DNA of 64,000 nt from Amycolatopsis rifamycinica (GCF_000695625.1 NZ_JMQI01000079.1:124001-188000); one strand, 5' to 3'. Positions 1 to 8,966 are shown, counted from the stretch's first letter. Made by a program: numbers and translations. Notes: generated by a model from the letters alone, not told the origin.

Positions 1-2
1 AG

Positions 3-965
3 ATCGCCCGCCTGGGCCGCGAAGTGTCCGTCGTCGGGCTCGGTTGCTGGCAGCTCGGGGCGGACTGGGGCGAGGTCGACGAGAACGACGCGCTGGCCGT
101 GCTGCACGCGGCCGCCGACAACGGTGTCACCTTCTTCGACACCGCCGACGTCTACGGCGACGGCCGCAGCGAGCGGCTGGTCGGGCGGTTCCTCGCCGAG
201 CGCGGGGACGTCTTCGTGGCGACCAAGATGGGCCGCCGGGTCGAGCAGGTGCCGGAGAACTACGTCGCCGCGAACTTCCGCGAGTGGAACGACCGGTCGC
301 GCCGCAACCTCGGTGTCGACACGCTCGACCTGGTCCAGCTGCACTGCCCGCCGACGCCGGTGTACTCCTCCGACGCGGTGTACGACGCGCTCGACGCGAT
401 GGTCGGCGAAGGCCGCATCAAGGCGTACGGCGTGAGCGTCGAGACCGTCGAGGAGGCGCTGACCGCGCTGGCGCGGCCGAACGTCGCTTCGGTGCAGATC
501 ATCCTCAACTGCCTGCGGCTCAAGCCGCTGGAGCGCGTGCTGCCCACGGCGGCGGAGGCGGGCGCCGGCATCATCGCGCGGGTGCCGCTGGCGTCCGGCC
601 TGCTGTCCGGGCGCTACACGGCGAGCACGACGTTCGCCGAGAACGACCACCGCAACTACAACCGCCACGGCGACGCCTTCGACGTCGGCGAGACGTTCTC
701 CGGCGTGCCGTACGAGGTCGGGCTGGAAGCCGTCGAGCGGCTGCGCGGGCTGGTGCCGCCCGGGCAGACGCTGGCGCAGTTCGCGCTGCGCTGGATCATC
801 GACCAGCCGGGCGTCAGCACGGTCATCCCGGGCGCGCGGAACGCTTCGCAGGCTTCGGCGAACACGGCGGCCGCCTCGCTGCCGCCGTTGTCCGCGGAGG
901 CGCTGGCGGGCGTGCGCGAGACGTACGACGAGCTGATCCGGCCGCTGGTGCACAACCGCTGGTGA
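3..965 (+). CDS. Aldo/keto reductase, 5' end outside window
   Basis: NAD(P)H-dependent oxidoreductase of the aldo/keto reductase superfamily, cytoplasmic, substrate unknown. A GTG at 24 could start translation, but the frame stays open to the first base and the upstream residues (IARLGREVSVVGLG) look like the usual first strand of the family, so the true start is probably before the window. Counting from that GTG, the catalytic tetrad is visible: Asp39 and Tyr44 (FFDTADVYGDGRSE), Lys68 (VATKMG) and His107 (LVQLHCPP). The C-terminal part carries the cofactor-binding segment VIPGARNASQ. It is followed 18 bp later by a nitroreductase gene on the same strand, so the two may be co-transcribed. Confidence 0.88.
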   Translation: MARLGREVSVVGLGCWQLGADWGEVDENDALAVLHAAADNGVTFFDTADVYGDGRSERLVGRFLAERGDVFVATKMGRRVEQVPENYVAANFREWNDRSRRNLGVDTLDLVQLHCPPTPVYSSDAVYDALDAMVGEGRIKAYGVSVETVEEALTALARPNVASVQIILNCLRLKPLERVLPTAAEAGAGIIARVPLASGLLSGRYTASTTFAENDHRNYNRHGDAFDVGETFSGVPYEVGLEAVERLRGLVPPGQTLAQFALRWIIDQPGVSTVIPGARNASQASANTAAASLPPLSAEALAGVRETYDELIRPLVHNRW

Positions 966-983
966 GCCCGGCATGATGGGCCG

Positions 984-1622
984 ATGATGACGCCCGAAGA
1001 GCTCCTGACCACCACCAGGACCGTCCGCAAGCGCCTCGACCTCGACCGCCCGGTGCCGCTCGACCTGGTCAAGCACTGCGTGCAGGTCGCGCTCCAGGCG
1101 CCGAGCGGGTCGAACACGCAGCGGTGGCAGTGGCTGGTCGTCACCGACGCCGGCCGGCGGGCGGCGCTCGGCGAAATCTACCGGCGGGCGTGCCACGAGT
1201 ACCTGGGCTCCCCGAACGCGGCGGGCAAGCTGTTCGCGGACGACCCGGAACGGGCCGCGGTCCAGCAGCGGGTCGGCGACAGCGTCGCCTACCTGGCCGA
1301 CCGGATGGGTGACGTCCCGGTGCTCGTGGTCCCGTGCCTGGAGACGCCGTCGTCGGAACTGCCGTCGGGCAACCAGGCGGGGCTGTGGGCGTCGCTGCTG
1401 CCGGCGGTGTGGAGCTACATGCTGGCGGCCCGTTCGGTGACGCTGGGCACGGCGTGGACGACGCTGCACCTGAAGTACGAGCAGGAGGCGGCGGAGGTGC
1501 TCGAGCTGCCGAAGAACGTGCACCAGGCCGCGCTGATCCCGACGGCGTTCTACACGGGCGACACCTTCCGGCCGGCGGCCCGGCAGCCCCTCGAGGAGGT
1601 CCTGCACCTCGACCGCTGGTGA
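984..1622 (+). CDS. Nitroreductase family FMN protein
   Basis: 212-residue protein of the nitroreductase fold: FMN-dependent enzymes reducing nitro compounds, quinones or enones with NAD(P)H, usually as cytoplasmic homodimers. The N-terminal Arg-rich segment (RTVRKRLDLDRPVP) and APSGSNTQ correspond to the FMN-phosphate-binding part of the family, and the region around residue 150-160 (LGTAWTTLHL) to the later flavin-contacting segment. ATG at 984 is chosen; the next codon is also ATG. It lies 18 bp after the aldo/keto reductase gene and ends just before a long palindrome. The natural substrate cannot be read from the sequence. Confidence 0.85.
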   Translation: MMTPEELLTTTRTVRKRLDLDRPVPLDLVKHCVQVALQAPSGSNTQRWQWLVVTDAGRRAALGEIYRRACHEYLGSPNAAGKLFADDPERAAVQQRVGDSVAYLADRMGDVPVLVVPCLETPSSELPSGNQAGLWASLLPAVWSYMLAARSVTLGTAWTTLHLKYEQEAAEVLELPKNVHQAALIPTAFYTGDTFRPAARQPLEEVLHLDRW

Positions 1623-1625
1623 CCG

Positions 1626-1661
1626 CCGAAGCGGCACTTTCACGTGAAAGTGCCGCTTCGG
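1626..1661. terminator. 36-bp perfect palindrome, probable bidirectional terminator
   Basis: Perfect 36-bp inverted repeat centred between 1643 and 1644, core CACTTTCACGTGAAAGTG. It sits between the convergent nitroreductase and alpha/beta hydrolase genes and can fold on either strand. The same core recurs at 25483, 25521, 31279 and 31313, so it is also a member of a dispersed repeat family. Confidence 0.75.
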
Positions 1662-1685
1662 GCGGCCTGCGGACGGTGCGGGTCG

Positions 1686-2324
1686 CTAGAGGTAGCTCAC
1701 CAGGCGGTCGGCCAGGGGGCCCGGGTGGCTGAGCGGCACGCAGTGCGGGCCGTCGATCTCGTCGGGCTCGATGCCGAGGCGCTCGCGCGCCACCCGTCGC
1801 TGGAAGTCCGGGACGAAGAACCGGTCGTCCCGGGCGAGCAGCACGCGGGTCGGGACGTCGGGGTGGGTGGGCAGCGGCCACGGCTCGTCCCACTCCTTGC
1901 TGGCCTGCTCGCGCCCGTGCGCCTGGCACGCCTCGGCGAGCGCCGGCGGGACGCCGTTGAAGAACTGCTCGGTCTCGGTCAGGCCCTTCGGCGCTGCGAA
2001 GCCCGTGTTGCCCCACCACTGCCCCGGCTGCTCCCCCGGCGCCGGGATCATCCCGGTCAGGTAGACCAGCAGCCGCGCCCGGACCTTCGCCGCGACCAGC
2101 GGCGCGGTGAACCCGCCGTACGAATGGCCGACGACGGCGACGTCGGTGCGGCCGCCGAGCGCGTCCAGCACCGTGTCGGTGAACTCGGCCAGCCCGGCCG
2201 CGGGGTCGGTGATCGGCAGGTTGGGGGCGACCGCGTCGTGCCCGCGGGCCGCCAGCTCCGGCACGAGCAGGTGGAAGTCCCAGCCGCTGCCGCCACCGCC
2301 GTGGATGAGCGCGAAAGTCGTCAC
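1686..2324 (-). CDS. Alpha/beta hydrolase, esterase-like
   Basis: 212-residue single-domain alpha/beta hydrolase, the size and layout of the small plant-esterase-like (EstC / methyl-ketone or salicylate-esterase-like) group. Visible elements are the oxyanion-hole turn HGGGGSGW (residues 8-15), the nucleophile elbow GHSYGG with Ser68, an acid in LLARDDRFF and a His in DGPHCVPLSHP near the C terminus. No signal peptide, so cytoplasmic. Ends convergent with the nitroreductase across the palindrome at 1626-1661. The next gene on the same strand (HNH nuclease) ends 10 bp upstream of this start, which suggests co-transcription, although the functions seem unrelated. Confidence 0.87.
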   Translation of the reverse strand: MTTFALIHGGGGSGWDFHLLVPELAARGHDAVAPNLPITDPAAGLAEFTDTVLDALGGRTDVAVVGHSYGGFTAPLVAAKVRARLLVYLTGMIPAPGEQPGQWWGNTGFAAPKGLTETEQFFNGVPPALAEACQAHGREQASKEWDEPWPLPTHPDVPTRVLLARDDRFFVPDFQRRVARERLGIEPDEIDGPHCVPLSHPGPLADRLVSYL

Positions 2325-2334
2325 GCGGGCCAGC

Positions 2335-3027
2335 TCAGCAGCGGCGCAGCATGTCGGTCAAGGCGGTTTTCTCGGCCTGCGTGATCGTCAGCCCGTAGTA
2401 GTGCTTCACGATGATCCAGTCGGTGGCGTAGGTGCACCAGAAGGCCACCAGCGGCGGCTTCCACTGGTCGGGTGCCTTGTCGCTCTTCTGCTGGTTGACG
2501 TTGTCGGTGACGGCGAACAGCTGCGGCCGGGTCAGGTCGTTGGCGAACTGCTCGCGCTTCTGGGTCGTCCACGTCTTCGCGCCGCTCGCCCACGCCTGGC
2601 CGAGCGGGACCATGTGGTCGATGTCGAGGTCGGTGGGCTTGGTCCAGGTCTCGTCGTCGTAGACGCTGGTCCAGGTACCGGACGTCGGCTTGCAGTCCTT
2701 GTCGGTCTTGACGTCCTTGCCGTCGCGCTTGAGGACGACCTCGCGGGTGTCGCAATTGGACCCTTGACTGTCCCAGTGCGGGAACTTCTCACGGGAATAG
2801 CCGTCCATCGAGGTCCGCGCGGCGATGGTCAGTTCGTCGAGCTGCTTCTGCGCGTCGGCCGCGGTGACCGGCACCGGTGCCGCCGGAGAGGCCGACGGCG
2901 AGGAAAACGGCGGCAGGGTGGCGCCCGCGCCTCTCGTGGCCCAGTACCCGAGGAGCGCGACGGCCAGGATCGCGACTACCAGCAGGGTTCGCTGCGTCAC
3001 GCTCAGCCGAAAGCGTCGGGCCGCCAC
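2335..3027 (-). CDS. Exported HNH nuclease-like protein (DUF1524 family)
   Basis: 230 residues. A short basic N terminus is followed by one hydrophobic segment (about residues 12-29), so the protein is a signal-anchored or secreted one. The rest belongs to the HNH-like DUF1524/GmrSD C-terminal family: DLDIDHMVPLGQAW supplies the metal-binding Asp-His pair, followed by LTRPQLFAVTDNVNQQKSD, with Asn and Lys at expected HNH positions. Similar small exported nucleases are common in streptomycetes and relatives and are thought to degrade extracellular nucleic acids; that role is inferred. Four Cys residues in the mature part could form disulphides, consistent with export. Confidence 0.8.
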   Translation of the reverse strand: MAARRFRLSVTQRTLLVVAILAVALLGYWATRGAGATLPPFSSPSASPAAPVPVTAADAQKQLDELTIAARTSMDGYSREKFPHWDSQGSNCDTREVVLKRDGKDVKTDKDCKPTSGTWTSVYDDETWTKPTDLDIDHMVPLGQAWASGAKTWTTQKREQFANDLTRPQLFAVTDNVNQQKSDKAPDQWKPPLVAFWCTYATDWIIVKHYYGLTITQAEKTALTDMLRRC

Positions 3028-3205
3028 GAATTTCTCCTCTCACCTGCGCGTGCGCGCGGCGTAGTGTCACCTCTGCCGGCGCGGGACAACCGCGCCGACA
3101 CGACGACCTGGCGCGAATGTGACCTCGCCCACCCACGGCGGAGCTGTCACACGGAGCCGATCTTCTGCGACTACCGGAGCAGGACCCATCCGGAGGGAGC
3201 AGCCG

Positions 3206-4249
3206 ATGCCCGGCCGGCTCAAGAAGTTCGACGAGTTCTTCCAGCGCAAAGCCGCCGAGGGCGGCAACGTCGTCGCCATGGCCCGGATGGGGCTGGCGAT
3301 GCGCGAGCGCGGAGAGCTGCCCGAGGCCGAGTCGTGGTACCGCAAGGCCGCGATGGGCGGCGACCGCGTCTCGATGACGGCGCTGGCCCACCTCCTGGCC
3401 GAGCGCGGTGCGCGCGACGAGGCCGAGCGCTGGTACCACGAGGCGGCGCTGGCCGGCGAGCCGCACGGGATGCAGCACCTCGCGAAGTCCTACGAGCGGC
3501 GCGGCAAGCGCGAAGACGCCCGCCACTGGTACGGCGAGGCCGCGCGGACCGGCGACCTGGCCTCGATGGCGGCGCTGGGCCGTCTGCTGCGCGAAGACGG
3601 GAAGGGCGACGAGGCCGAGTCGTGGCTGCGGCAGGCCGCGGAGGCGGGCTTCACCGGCGCGATGATCGACCTGGGGATCGTGCTGCGCGACCGCGGCCAG
3701 GCGGCCGAGGCGGGCCGCTGGTGGCGGTCCGCCGTGCAGGCCGGCGACCTCGCGGCCACCTGCCAGCTCGGCAGGCAGGCCGAGCGGCTCGGCCGCCCGT
3801 CCGACGCCGAATCGTGGTACCGCCAGGGCGCGAGCGGCGGCCACGTCGAGGCGGTCACCCGGCTCGGGCTGCTGCTGCACCGCCGCGGCGACCTCGAAGA
3901 GGCCGAGCGCTGCTACCTCGAAGCGGCCGAGCACGGCGACCCGGCGGCGATGACCAACCTCGGCGTGCTGGCCCGCAACCGCGGCGACGACGGCGAAGCC
4001 GCCGCCTGGTACCGCAAGGCCGCCGAGCACGGCAGCATCCCCGCGCTCACCAACCTCGGCCACCTCGCCGAGCACCGCGAGGACCTGGCGGCGGCCGAGC
4101 TGTGGTTCCGCCGGGCCGCCGAGACCGGGGACGTCCAGGGAATGCTCAGCCTGGCGCGCATGCTGCGGGCGCGAGGGGCCGCCCACGAGGCCGAACTCTG
4201 GCTCGCCCGCGCGGAAACCGTGCAGGACGAGCGGGAGCACCAGCACTAG
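3206..4249 (+). CDS. TPR/Sel1-like repeat protein with exact 32-residue period
   Basis: 347-residue soluble helical-repeat protein. ATG 3206 is preceded by GGAGGG (3192-3197); the open frame extends upstream to 3119 but without repeat-like sequence. From residue 40 to the C terminus it is built of units starting E-A-E-x-W-Y-R-x-A-A and continuing G-x-x-x-A-M-x-x-L-G. Unit starts fall at residues 40, 72, 104, 136, 168, 200, 232, 264, 296 and 328, always 32 apart with no insertion; the N terminus holds a degenerate partial unit and the last unit is truncated. Proteins of this type are scaffolds; the partner is unknown. Neighbours give no functional hint. Confidence 0.85.
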   Translation: MPGRLKKFDEFFQRKAAEGGNVVAMARMGLAMRERGELPEAESWYRKAAMGGDRVSMTALAHLLAERGARDEAERWYHEAALAGEPHGMQHLAKSYERRGKREDARHWYGEAARTGDLASMAALGRLLREDGKGDEAESWLRQAAEAGFTGAMIDLGIVLRDRGQAAEAGRWWRSAVQAGDLAATCQLGRQAERLGRPSDAESWYRQGASGGHVEAVTRLGLLLHRRGDLEEAERCYLEAAEHGDPAAMTNLGVLARNRGDDGEAAAWYRKAAEHGSIPALTNLGHLAEHREDLAAAELWFRRAAETGDVQGMLSLARMLRARGAAHEAELWLARAETVQDEREHQH

Positions 4250-4289
4250 GCGTCTTGTGTGATGCAATTCACAGTTCTAGCCTGGACGG

Positions 4290-4757
4290 ATGAGGCCACG
4301 AGTCCTGGTCGCGGGCATCGGCAACGTCTTCCTGGGCGATGACGGCTTCGGCGTCGAAGTGCTCCGGGACCTCGACCGGGCCGGTCTGCCGCCGTGGGTG
4401 CAGATAGCCGACTACGAGATCGCGACGGTCCACCTGGCGTACGACCTGATGGGTGGTTACGACACGACGATCCTCCTGGACGCCACCCCGCACGGCGCCG
4501 CTCCGGGCACGCTGACGCTGACGTCGGCGACCGACACCCACGACCTGCACGGCGACGCGGTCATCCGCCTGCTCCGCCTCTTGGGCGGCGACGCGGGCCG
4601 TGTCCTGGTCCTGTCCTGCGAACCGGCGTGCGTGGACGGCGGGATCGGACTGTCCACCCAGGTCCGGGCCGCCGTCCCGGCCGCGGTGCGGGCGGTCACC
4701 GAACTGGCGTGGGGCGCGCACCCGGAACTGCCGGTCAAGGAGAAGACCGAAGTGTGA
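4290..4757 (+). CDS. Hydrogenase maturation endopeptidase family (HupD/HyaD-like)
   Basis: 155-residue protein of the M52 hydrogenase-maturation protease family, which removes the C-terminal tail of a [NiFe]-hydrogenase large subunit after nickel insertion. The N-terminal motif GIGNVFLGDDGFG contains the conserved acidic nickel-binding position, and DYEIATVHLAYDL plus ILLDATPHG match the later core. The family is normally encoded beside hydrogenase structural and hyp genes; none is present in this window, so its substrate must lie elsewhere or be different. The last 23 bp overlap the end of the convergent dgdR-like gene. Confidence 0.82.
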   Translation: MRPRVLVAGIGNVFLGDDGFGVEVLRDLDRAGLPPWVQIADYEIATVHLAYDLMGGYDTTILLDATPHGAAPGTLTLTSATDTHDLHGDAVIRLLRLLGGDAGRVLVLSCEPACVDGGIGLSTQVRAAVPAAVRAVTELAWGAHPELPVKEKTEV

Positions 4758-5640
4758 CCCACTCGGGGAGCTCCGGCGGCTGCCGCAGTGCGTCGAGGAC
4801 AACGTGCACGCCCGCGCGCAACGGCGTCCCCCGGCGGACCACCGCCGCGATCGTGCGGGTCACCGGGGTCGACAGTTCCCTGGTCGCCACGCGGTACCGG
4901 CGGTCGACCGCCAGCCCGGGCAGCAGCGCGATCGACAGGCCGGCCTCGACGTGCTGCAGCGTCATCAGGTAGTTGCTGAAGCGGCACACCACTCGCGGTT
5001 CGAAGCCCGACTCGCGGCACAGGCGCAACGTCAGGTTCGCCATGTACGACTGCGGCATGTCCAGCGCCCACGGCGCGTCCGCGTAGGCCGACAGGACCGC
5101 GGGGCCGCGGGGTGCGTCCGGCGGCGTCACCAGCACGATCGGGTCCGTGACCAGGGGGACGATGTCGAGGTCCGGGCCCAGCGGCAGCTCGACGAAGTCG
5201 GTCGTGGTGATGATGACGTCGGCGTCGCCGCCGCGCAGGGCCGGGATGCTTTCGTGCGGCTCCAGCTCTAGCAGCTGAACCTCGAGGTCCGGGTGCGTCA
5301 GCCGGGTCACCGCCGGGACCGCCAGGGTGTGGATCGCGCTCTGGAACGCCCCGAGCCGGACCAGGCCGGCCGGCTCCTCGCCGAGGCTGCGCAGCTCCGC
5401 CTCGACCGTCTCCATGTGGTCGAGGATCACCCGCGCCCGGCGGGCCAGCATCAGCCCGGCCGGGGTGAGCCGGATCCGGCGGCCGGTGCGTTCCAGCAGC
5501 TGGGTGCGGGTTTCGGCTTCGAGGACGGCCAGCTGCTGCGACACGCTGGACGCGCTCAGGTTGGCGTCCTGCGCCACCGCGCGGACCGTGCCCAGGGTGT
5601 CGAGCCGACTCAGCAGCCGCAGGCGCCACGGGTTCAGCAT
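4735..5640 (-). CDS. dgdR: LysR-family regulator of dgdA (DgdR-like)
   Basis: 301-residue LysR-type regulator: N-terminal winged helix-turn-helix (about residues 8-65, AQDANLSASSVSQQLAVLE) and a C-terminal effector-binding domain. ATG 5640 is chosen because the frame upstream belongs to the opposite gene. It is divergent from a 2,2-dialkylglycine decarboxylase gene, the same arrangement described for dgdR/dgdA in Burkholderia cepacia, where DgdR controls dgdA. The intergenic region holds a T-N11-A dyad (5654-5668). The regulator name is therefore inferred mainly from context. Confidence 0.82.
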   Translation of the reverse strand: MLNPWRLRLLSRLDTLGTVRAVAQDANLSASSVSQQLAVLEAETRTQLLERTGRRIRLTPAGLMLARRARVILDHMETVEAELRSLGEEPAGLVRLGAFQSAIHTLAVPAVTRLTHPDLEVQLLELEPHESIPALRGGDADVIITTTDFVELPLGPDLDIVPLVTDPIVLVTPPDAPRGPAVLSAYADAPWALDMPQSYMANLTLRLCRESGFEPRVVCRFSNYLMTLQHVEAGLSIALLPGLAVDRRYRVATRELSTPVTRTIAAVVRRGTPLRAGVHVVLDALRQPPELPEWVTLRSSP

Positions 5641-5652
5641 GCCGCCATTGTT

Positions 5653-5669
5653 GTTCGGCGAAACCGAAC
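5653..5669. promoter_or_regulatory. LysR-type T-N11-A dyad between dgdR and dgdA
   Basis: Inverted repeat GTTCGG-CGAAA-CCGAAC in the 87-bp divergent region. T5655 and A5667 are separated by 11 bases, the LysR-type box. It lies 13-29 bp upstream of the dgdR start and about 60-75 bp upstream of dgdA, a fitting place for an autoregulatory and activating site. Binding is inferred. Confidence 0.6.
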
Positions 5670-5727
5670 ACGGAAGCCGGAATCGTGAGATGGACGTGTC
5701 GCTCGCGGCCGACTTACCGTCGACGCC

Positions 5728-7029
5728 ATGGCTGAATCCTTCTGGGCGGACGTCGACCGGCACCTCGTGCGGTACGGCGGCGCCTTCACCCGCGAGATCA
5801 TCGACCACGCCGAAGGCAGTTTCGTCGTCACCGAGGACGGCCGCCGGATCCTGGACTTCACGTCCGGCCAGATGAGCGCCATCCTCGGGCACGCCCACCC
5901 GGAGATCGTCGAGACCGTCCGGCGGCAGGTGGGCCGGCTCGACCACCTGTTCAGCGGCATGCTCAGCCGCCCGGTCGTCGACCTGGCACGGCGGCTGGCG
6001 GAGACGCTGCCGGCGCCGCTGGAGAAGGCGCTGCTGCTGACCACCGGCGCCGAGTCGAACGAGGCGGCCGTCCGGATGGCCAAGCTGGTCACGGGCAAGC
6101 ACGAGATCGTCTCGTTCGCGCGGTCGTGGCACGGCATGACGCAGGCGGCGGCGAGCGCGACCTACAGCGCGGGCCGCCGCGGCTACGGCCCGGCCGCGCC
6201 CGGCAACTTCGCCATCCCCGCCCCCAACGCGTACCGGCCCGACTTCACCGACGCCTCCGGCGCGCTGGACTGGCGCCGTCAGCTGGACTTCGGGTTCGAG
6301 ATGATCGACGCGCAGTCCGTCGGCAGCCTGGCCGCCTGCCTGGTCGAGCCGATCCTCAGTTCGGGCGGCATCATCGAGCCGCCACCCGGCTACTTCGCCG
6401 CACTGGCGGGGAAGTGCCGCGAACGCGGGATGCTGCTGATCCTCGACGAAGCCCAGACGGGGTTGTGCCGCACCGGGAACTGGTACGCGTTCGAGCGCGA
6501 CGGCGTCGTCCCGGACATCCTGACGTTGTCGAAGACGCTCGGGGCGGGCCTGCCGCTGGCCGCGGTGCTGACGAGCGCCGAGATCGAGCAGGAGGCGCAC
6601 GAGCGCGGGTTCCTGTTCTTCACGACGCACGTGTCGGACCCGCTCCCGGCGGCGGTCGGCAACACGGTGCTGGACGTGCTGACCCGCGACCGCCTCGACG
6701 AACGGGCCCGCTCGCGGGGGTCCTTGCTCCGCCGGGGCCTGGAGGAGATCGCTTCCCGCCACGAGGTCGTCGGCGACATCCGCGGCCGCGGCCTGCTGGC
6801 CGGGGTGGAACTGGTGGTGGACCGGGAAACCAAGCGGAGTTCGGACGAGCTGGGGGCCCGGGTCACGCAGCGGTGCCTCGAGCTCGGGCTGCACATGAAC
6901 ATCGTGCAGCTGCCCGGGATGGGCGGGGTGTTCCGGATCGCGCCGCCGCTGACCGCGTCCGAAGAGGAGATTTCGCTGGGGGTGTCTATTTTGGACCAGG
7001 CGATCGGTGACGCGGTGAAGCTGCTTTGA
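5728..7029 (+). CDS. dgdA: 2,2-dialkylglycine decarboxylase (PLP)
   Basis: 433-residue class III aminotransferase-fold enzyme, the same length as Burkholderia dialkylglycine decarboxylase. It decarboxylates alpha,alpha-dialkyl amino acids such as 2-aminoisobutyrate and then transaminates pyruvate to alanine. Long stretches match my memory of that enzyme: LVRYGGAF, LDFTSGQMSA, LDHLFSGMLSRPVVDLA, TGAESNEAAVRMAKLVTG, LLILDEAQTG and THVSDPLPAAVG. The PLP Schiff-base lysine is Lys269 in LSKTLGAGLPL, and Asp in ILDEAQTG contacts the pyridine nitrogen. Divergent from dgdR. Its stop overlaps the start of the next gene. The substrate may be non-proteinogenic amino acids released from peptaibols or siderophore-like peptides (inference). 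Confidence 0.93.
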   Translation: MAESFWADVDRHLVRYGGAFTREIIDHAEGSFVVTEDGRRILDFTSGQMSAILGHAHPEIVETVRRQVGRLDHLFSGMLSRPVVDLARRLAETLPAPLEKALLLTTGAESNEAAVRMAKLVTGKHEIVSFARSWHGMTQAAASATYSAGRRGYGPAAPGNFAIPAPNAYRPDFTDASGALDWRRQLDFGFEMIDAQSVGSLAACLVEPILSSGGIIEPPPGYFAALAGKCRERGMLLILDEAQTGLCRTGNWYAFERDGVVPDILTLSKTLGAGLPLAAVLTSAEIEQEAHERGFLFFTTHVSDPLPAAVGNTVLDVLTRDRLDERARSRGSLLRRGLEEIASRHEVVGDIRGRGLLAGVELVVDRETKRSSDELGARVTQRCLELGLHMNIVQLPGMGGVFRIAPPLTASEEEISLGVSILDQAIGDAVKLL

Positions 7030-7562
7030 GCGAGCCGGCGGTCGTGCTCGTCACGGGCATCCAGGCGGCCGGGAAGTCGACGATCGCGCAGTTGCTCGCC
7101 GAGCGGCTGCCGCGATCGGTCCACGTCCGCGGGGACGTCTTCCGCCGCATGGTGGTCGGCGGCCGCGCGGAGATGGCGCCGGAGCCGTCGGCGGAATCGC
7201 TGCGGCAGCTGCGGCTGCGGCACCGCCTGACCGCGGTCGTGTGCGACGAGTACGCCCGGGAGGGCTTCACCGTGGTGGCGCAGGACGTGATCCTCGGCGA
7301 GCACCTGGCGGAGATCGTCGGCCTGATCACCCACCGGCCGCTGTTCGTCGTGGTCCTGGCGCCGCGGCCGGACGTGGTCGCCGAACGGGAGCGCGCCCGC
7401 GCGAAGGACGCATCCGCCGGCTGGACGATCACGCTGCTGGACAAGGAACTGCGCGAGGGAACGCCGCGGCTGGGCCTGTGGCTCGACACGTCGGAGCAGG
7501 CACCGGACGAGACGGTGGCCGAAATCCTCGCCCGCCTCCGCGTCGAGGGCCGGGTGCCTTGA
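7026..7562 (+). CDS. P-loop kinase-like ATPase
   Basis: 178-residue small P-loop protein. Walker A GIQAAGKST lies near residues 10-18, followed by HVRGDVFRRM, a typical phosphate-acceptor side of shikimate/gluconate/chloramphenicol phosphotransferase-like kinases. R-rich lid segment PDVVAERERARAKD near residue 120. The TTG start at 7026 overlaps the dgdA stop (TTGA), implying translational coupling. A role as a small-molecule phosphotransferase is likely, but the substrate is unknown; the coupling to dgdA is the only clue. Confidence 0.75.
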   Translation: MSEPAVVLVTGIQAAGKSTIAQLLAERLPRSVHVRGDVFRRMVVGGRAEMAPEPSAESLRQLRLRHRLTAVVCDEYAREGFTVVAQDVILGEHLAEIVGLITHRPLFVVVLAPRPDVVAERERARAKDASAGWTITLLDKELREGTPRLGLWLDTSEQAPDETVAEILARLRVEGRVP

Positions 7563-7570
7563 CGCGCGAA

Positions 7571-7607
7571 GGCCTCCTTGCCGGCCCGGGGAGCCGGCAA
7601 GGAGGCC
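7571..7607. terminator. Bidirectional hairpin terminator
   Basis: 15-bp perfect stem (7571-7585 with 7593-7607) and 7-base loop between the convergent kinase-like gene and chitinase operon. Confidence 0.75.
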
Positions 7608-7620
7608 GTTCACGACAGCG

Positions 7621-8966
7621 TCAGAAGCCCGCTGTCACCTTCGTGAAGTCCCAGTCGTTCTGGGCGATGCCGCTGCACGTCGACTGGACGCCGCCGCCGG
7701 GGCAGCCGCGGTCGCGGTTGACCGACCAGAACGCCAGGCGGGCGATCTTGTTCGACTTGGCCCAGTTGGTGATCTGGGTCCACGTCGACAGGTCCGTCAC
7801 CTCCTGCTGGTCGGACAGGCCGTTCATGCCCGAGATGCCGAGGTGGGCGTACGCCGTGGCGTCGGACCACCCGAACGTCGACTTCAGCTTGTCCCGCAGG
7901 CCGTTCGCGGCGCTCACCGTGCTGTTGTACATGTTCGCGCCGCCGCCGAAGTCGAACGGCATGATCGTGAACACGTCCACGTTCGCGCCGAGGGCCTTCG
8001 ACTGGTCGATGAGCCGGTTGCCGTAGTAGTTCGGGCCGGTCGTCGACGTGCCGAACGTCAGGATCGTCTGGATGCCCGGGTTGTTCTGCTTGACGATCTT
8101 CAGCGCGCCCAGGATGCGGTCCTGCACGGCCTCGTTCTCGAACTCGTCGGAGTTCTCGATGTCGATGTCGATCGCCTTCAGCCCGTAGGCGTTGATCACC
8201 TGCTGGTAGGCGCCGGCCAGCGCGGACGGCGTCGAGCAGTTCGGGCCCAGCTTGTTGCCGCTCCAGCCGCCGAACGACGGGACGATCTGGCCGCCCGCCG
8301 CCTTGATCTGCGCGATCGCGTTCGCGTCCGCGCTGCCGGTGAGCGGACGGCTGCCGTCCCACGCCGGGTTGCAGCCACCGGAGGCGTTGATGAACGCCAT
8401 GGTGAACCACTTGATCCCGGTCGCGTTCATCACCGTCTGCGGGTTCGGCGGGCTGCCCCAGCCCATGTACAGGTACGGCGCACCGCGGCCACCCGGTGGG
8501 GGCGGCGTGGTCGTCGTCGGCGGGGTGGTCGTCGTAGGCGGCGTCGTGGTCGTGCCGGGTGTGCCCCCGGCGTCGCAGGAACCCCCGTTCAGCTTGCAGT
8601 TCGACGGCGCGGCGTACGAACCCGAGTACGCCACGTTGAACCCGAAGCTCGCGCTACCGCCGTTGCCGACGTTGCCGTTCCACGTGTTCTTCACCGTGAC
8701 GTGCTGGCCGGACGCGGTGTAGCTGCCGTCCCACAGCGACGCGATCTTCGCGCCGGACGGCAGGTCGAACTCGACCGTCCAGCTCGGCAGCGTCGAGCCC
8801 GAGCCGTTGCTGATCGTGTACTTGCCCTCGTACCCGGTACCCCAGTCGGAGCCCTTCGTGAAGGTCGCCGAGACACCTCCGGCCGCGTTGGCCGGGGCGA
8901 TCACGAACAGCGCGCCGATCGTGGCGGCCGCGGCCGCCAGCCCGAGTGCGGGCACCCACCGGCGCC

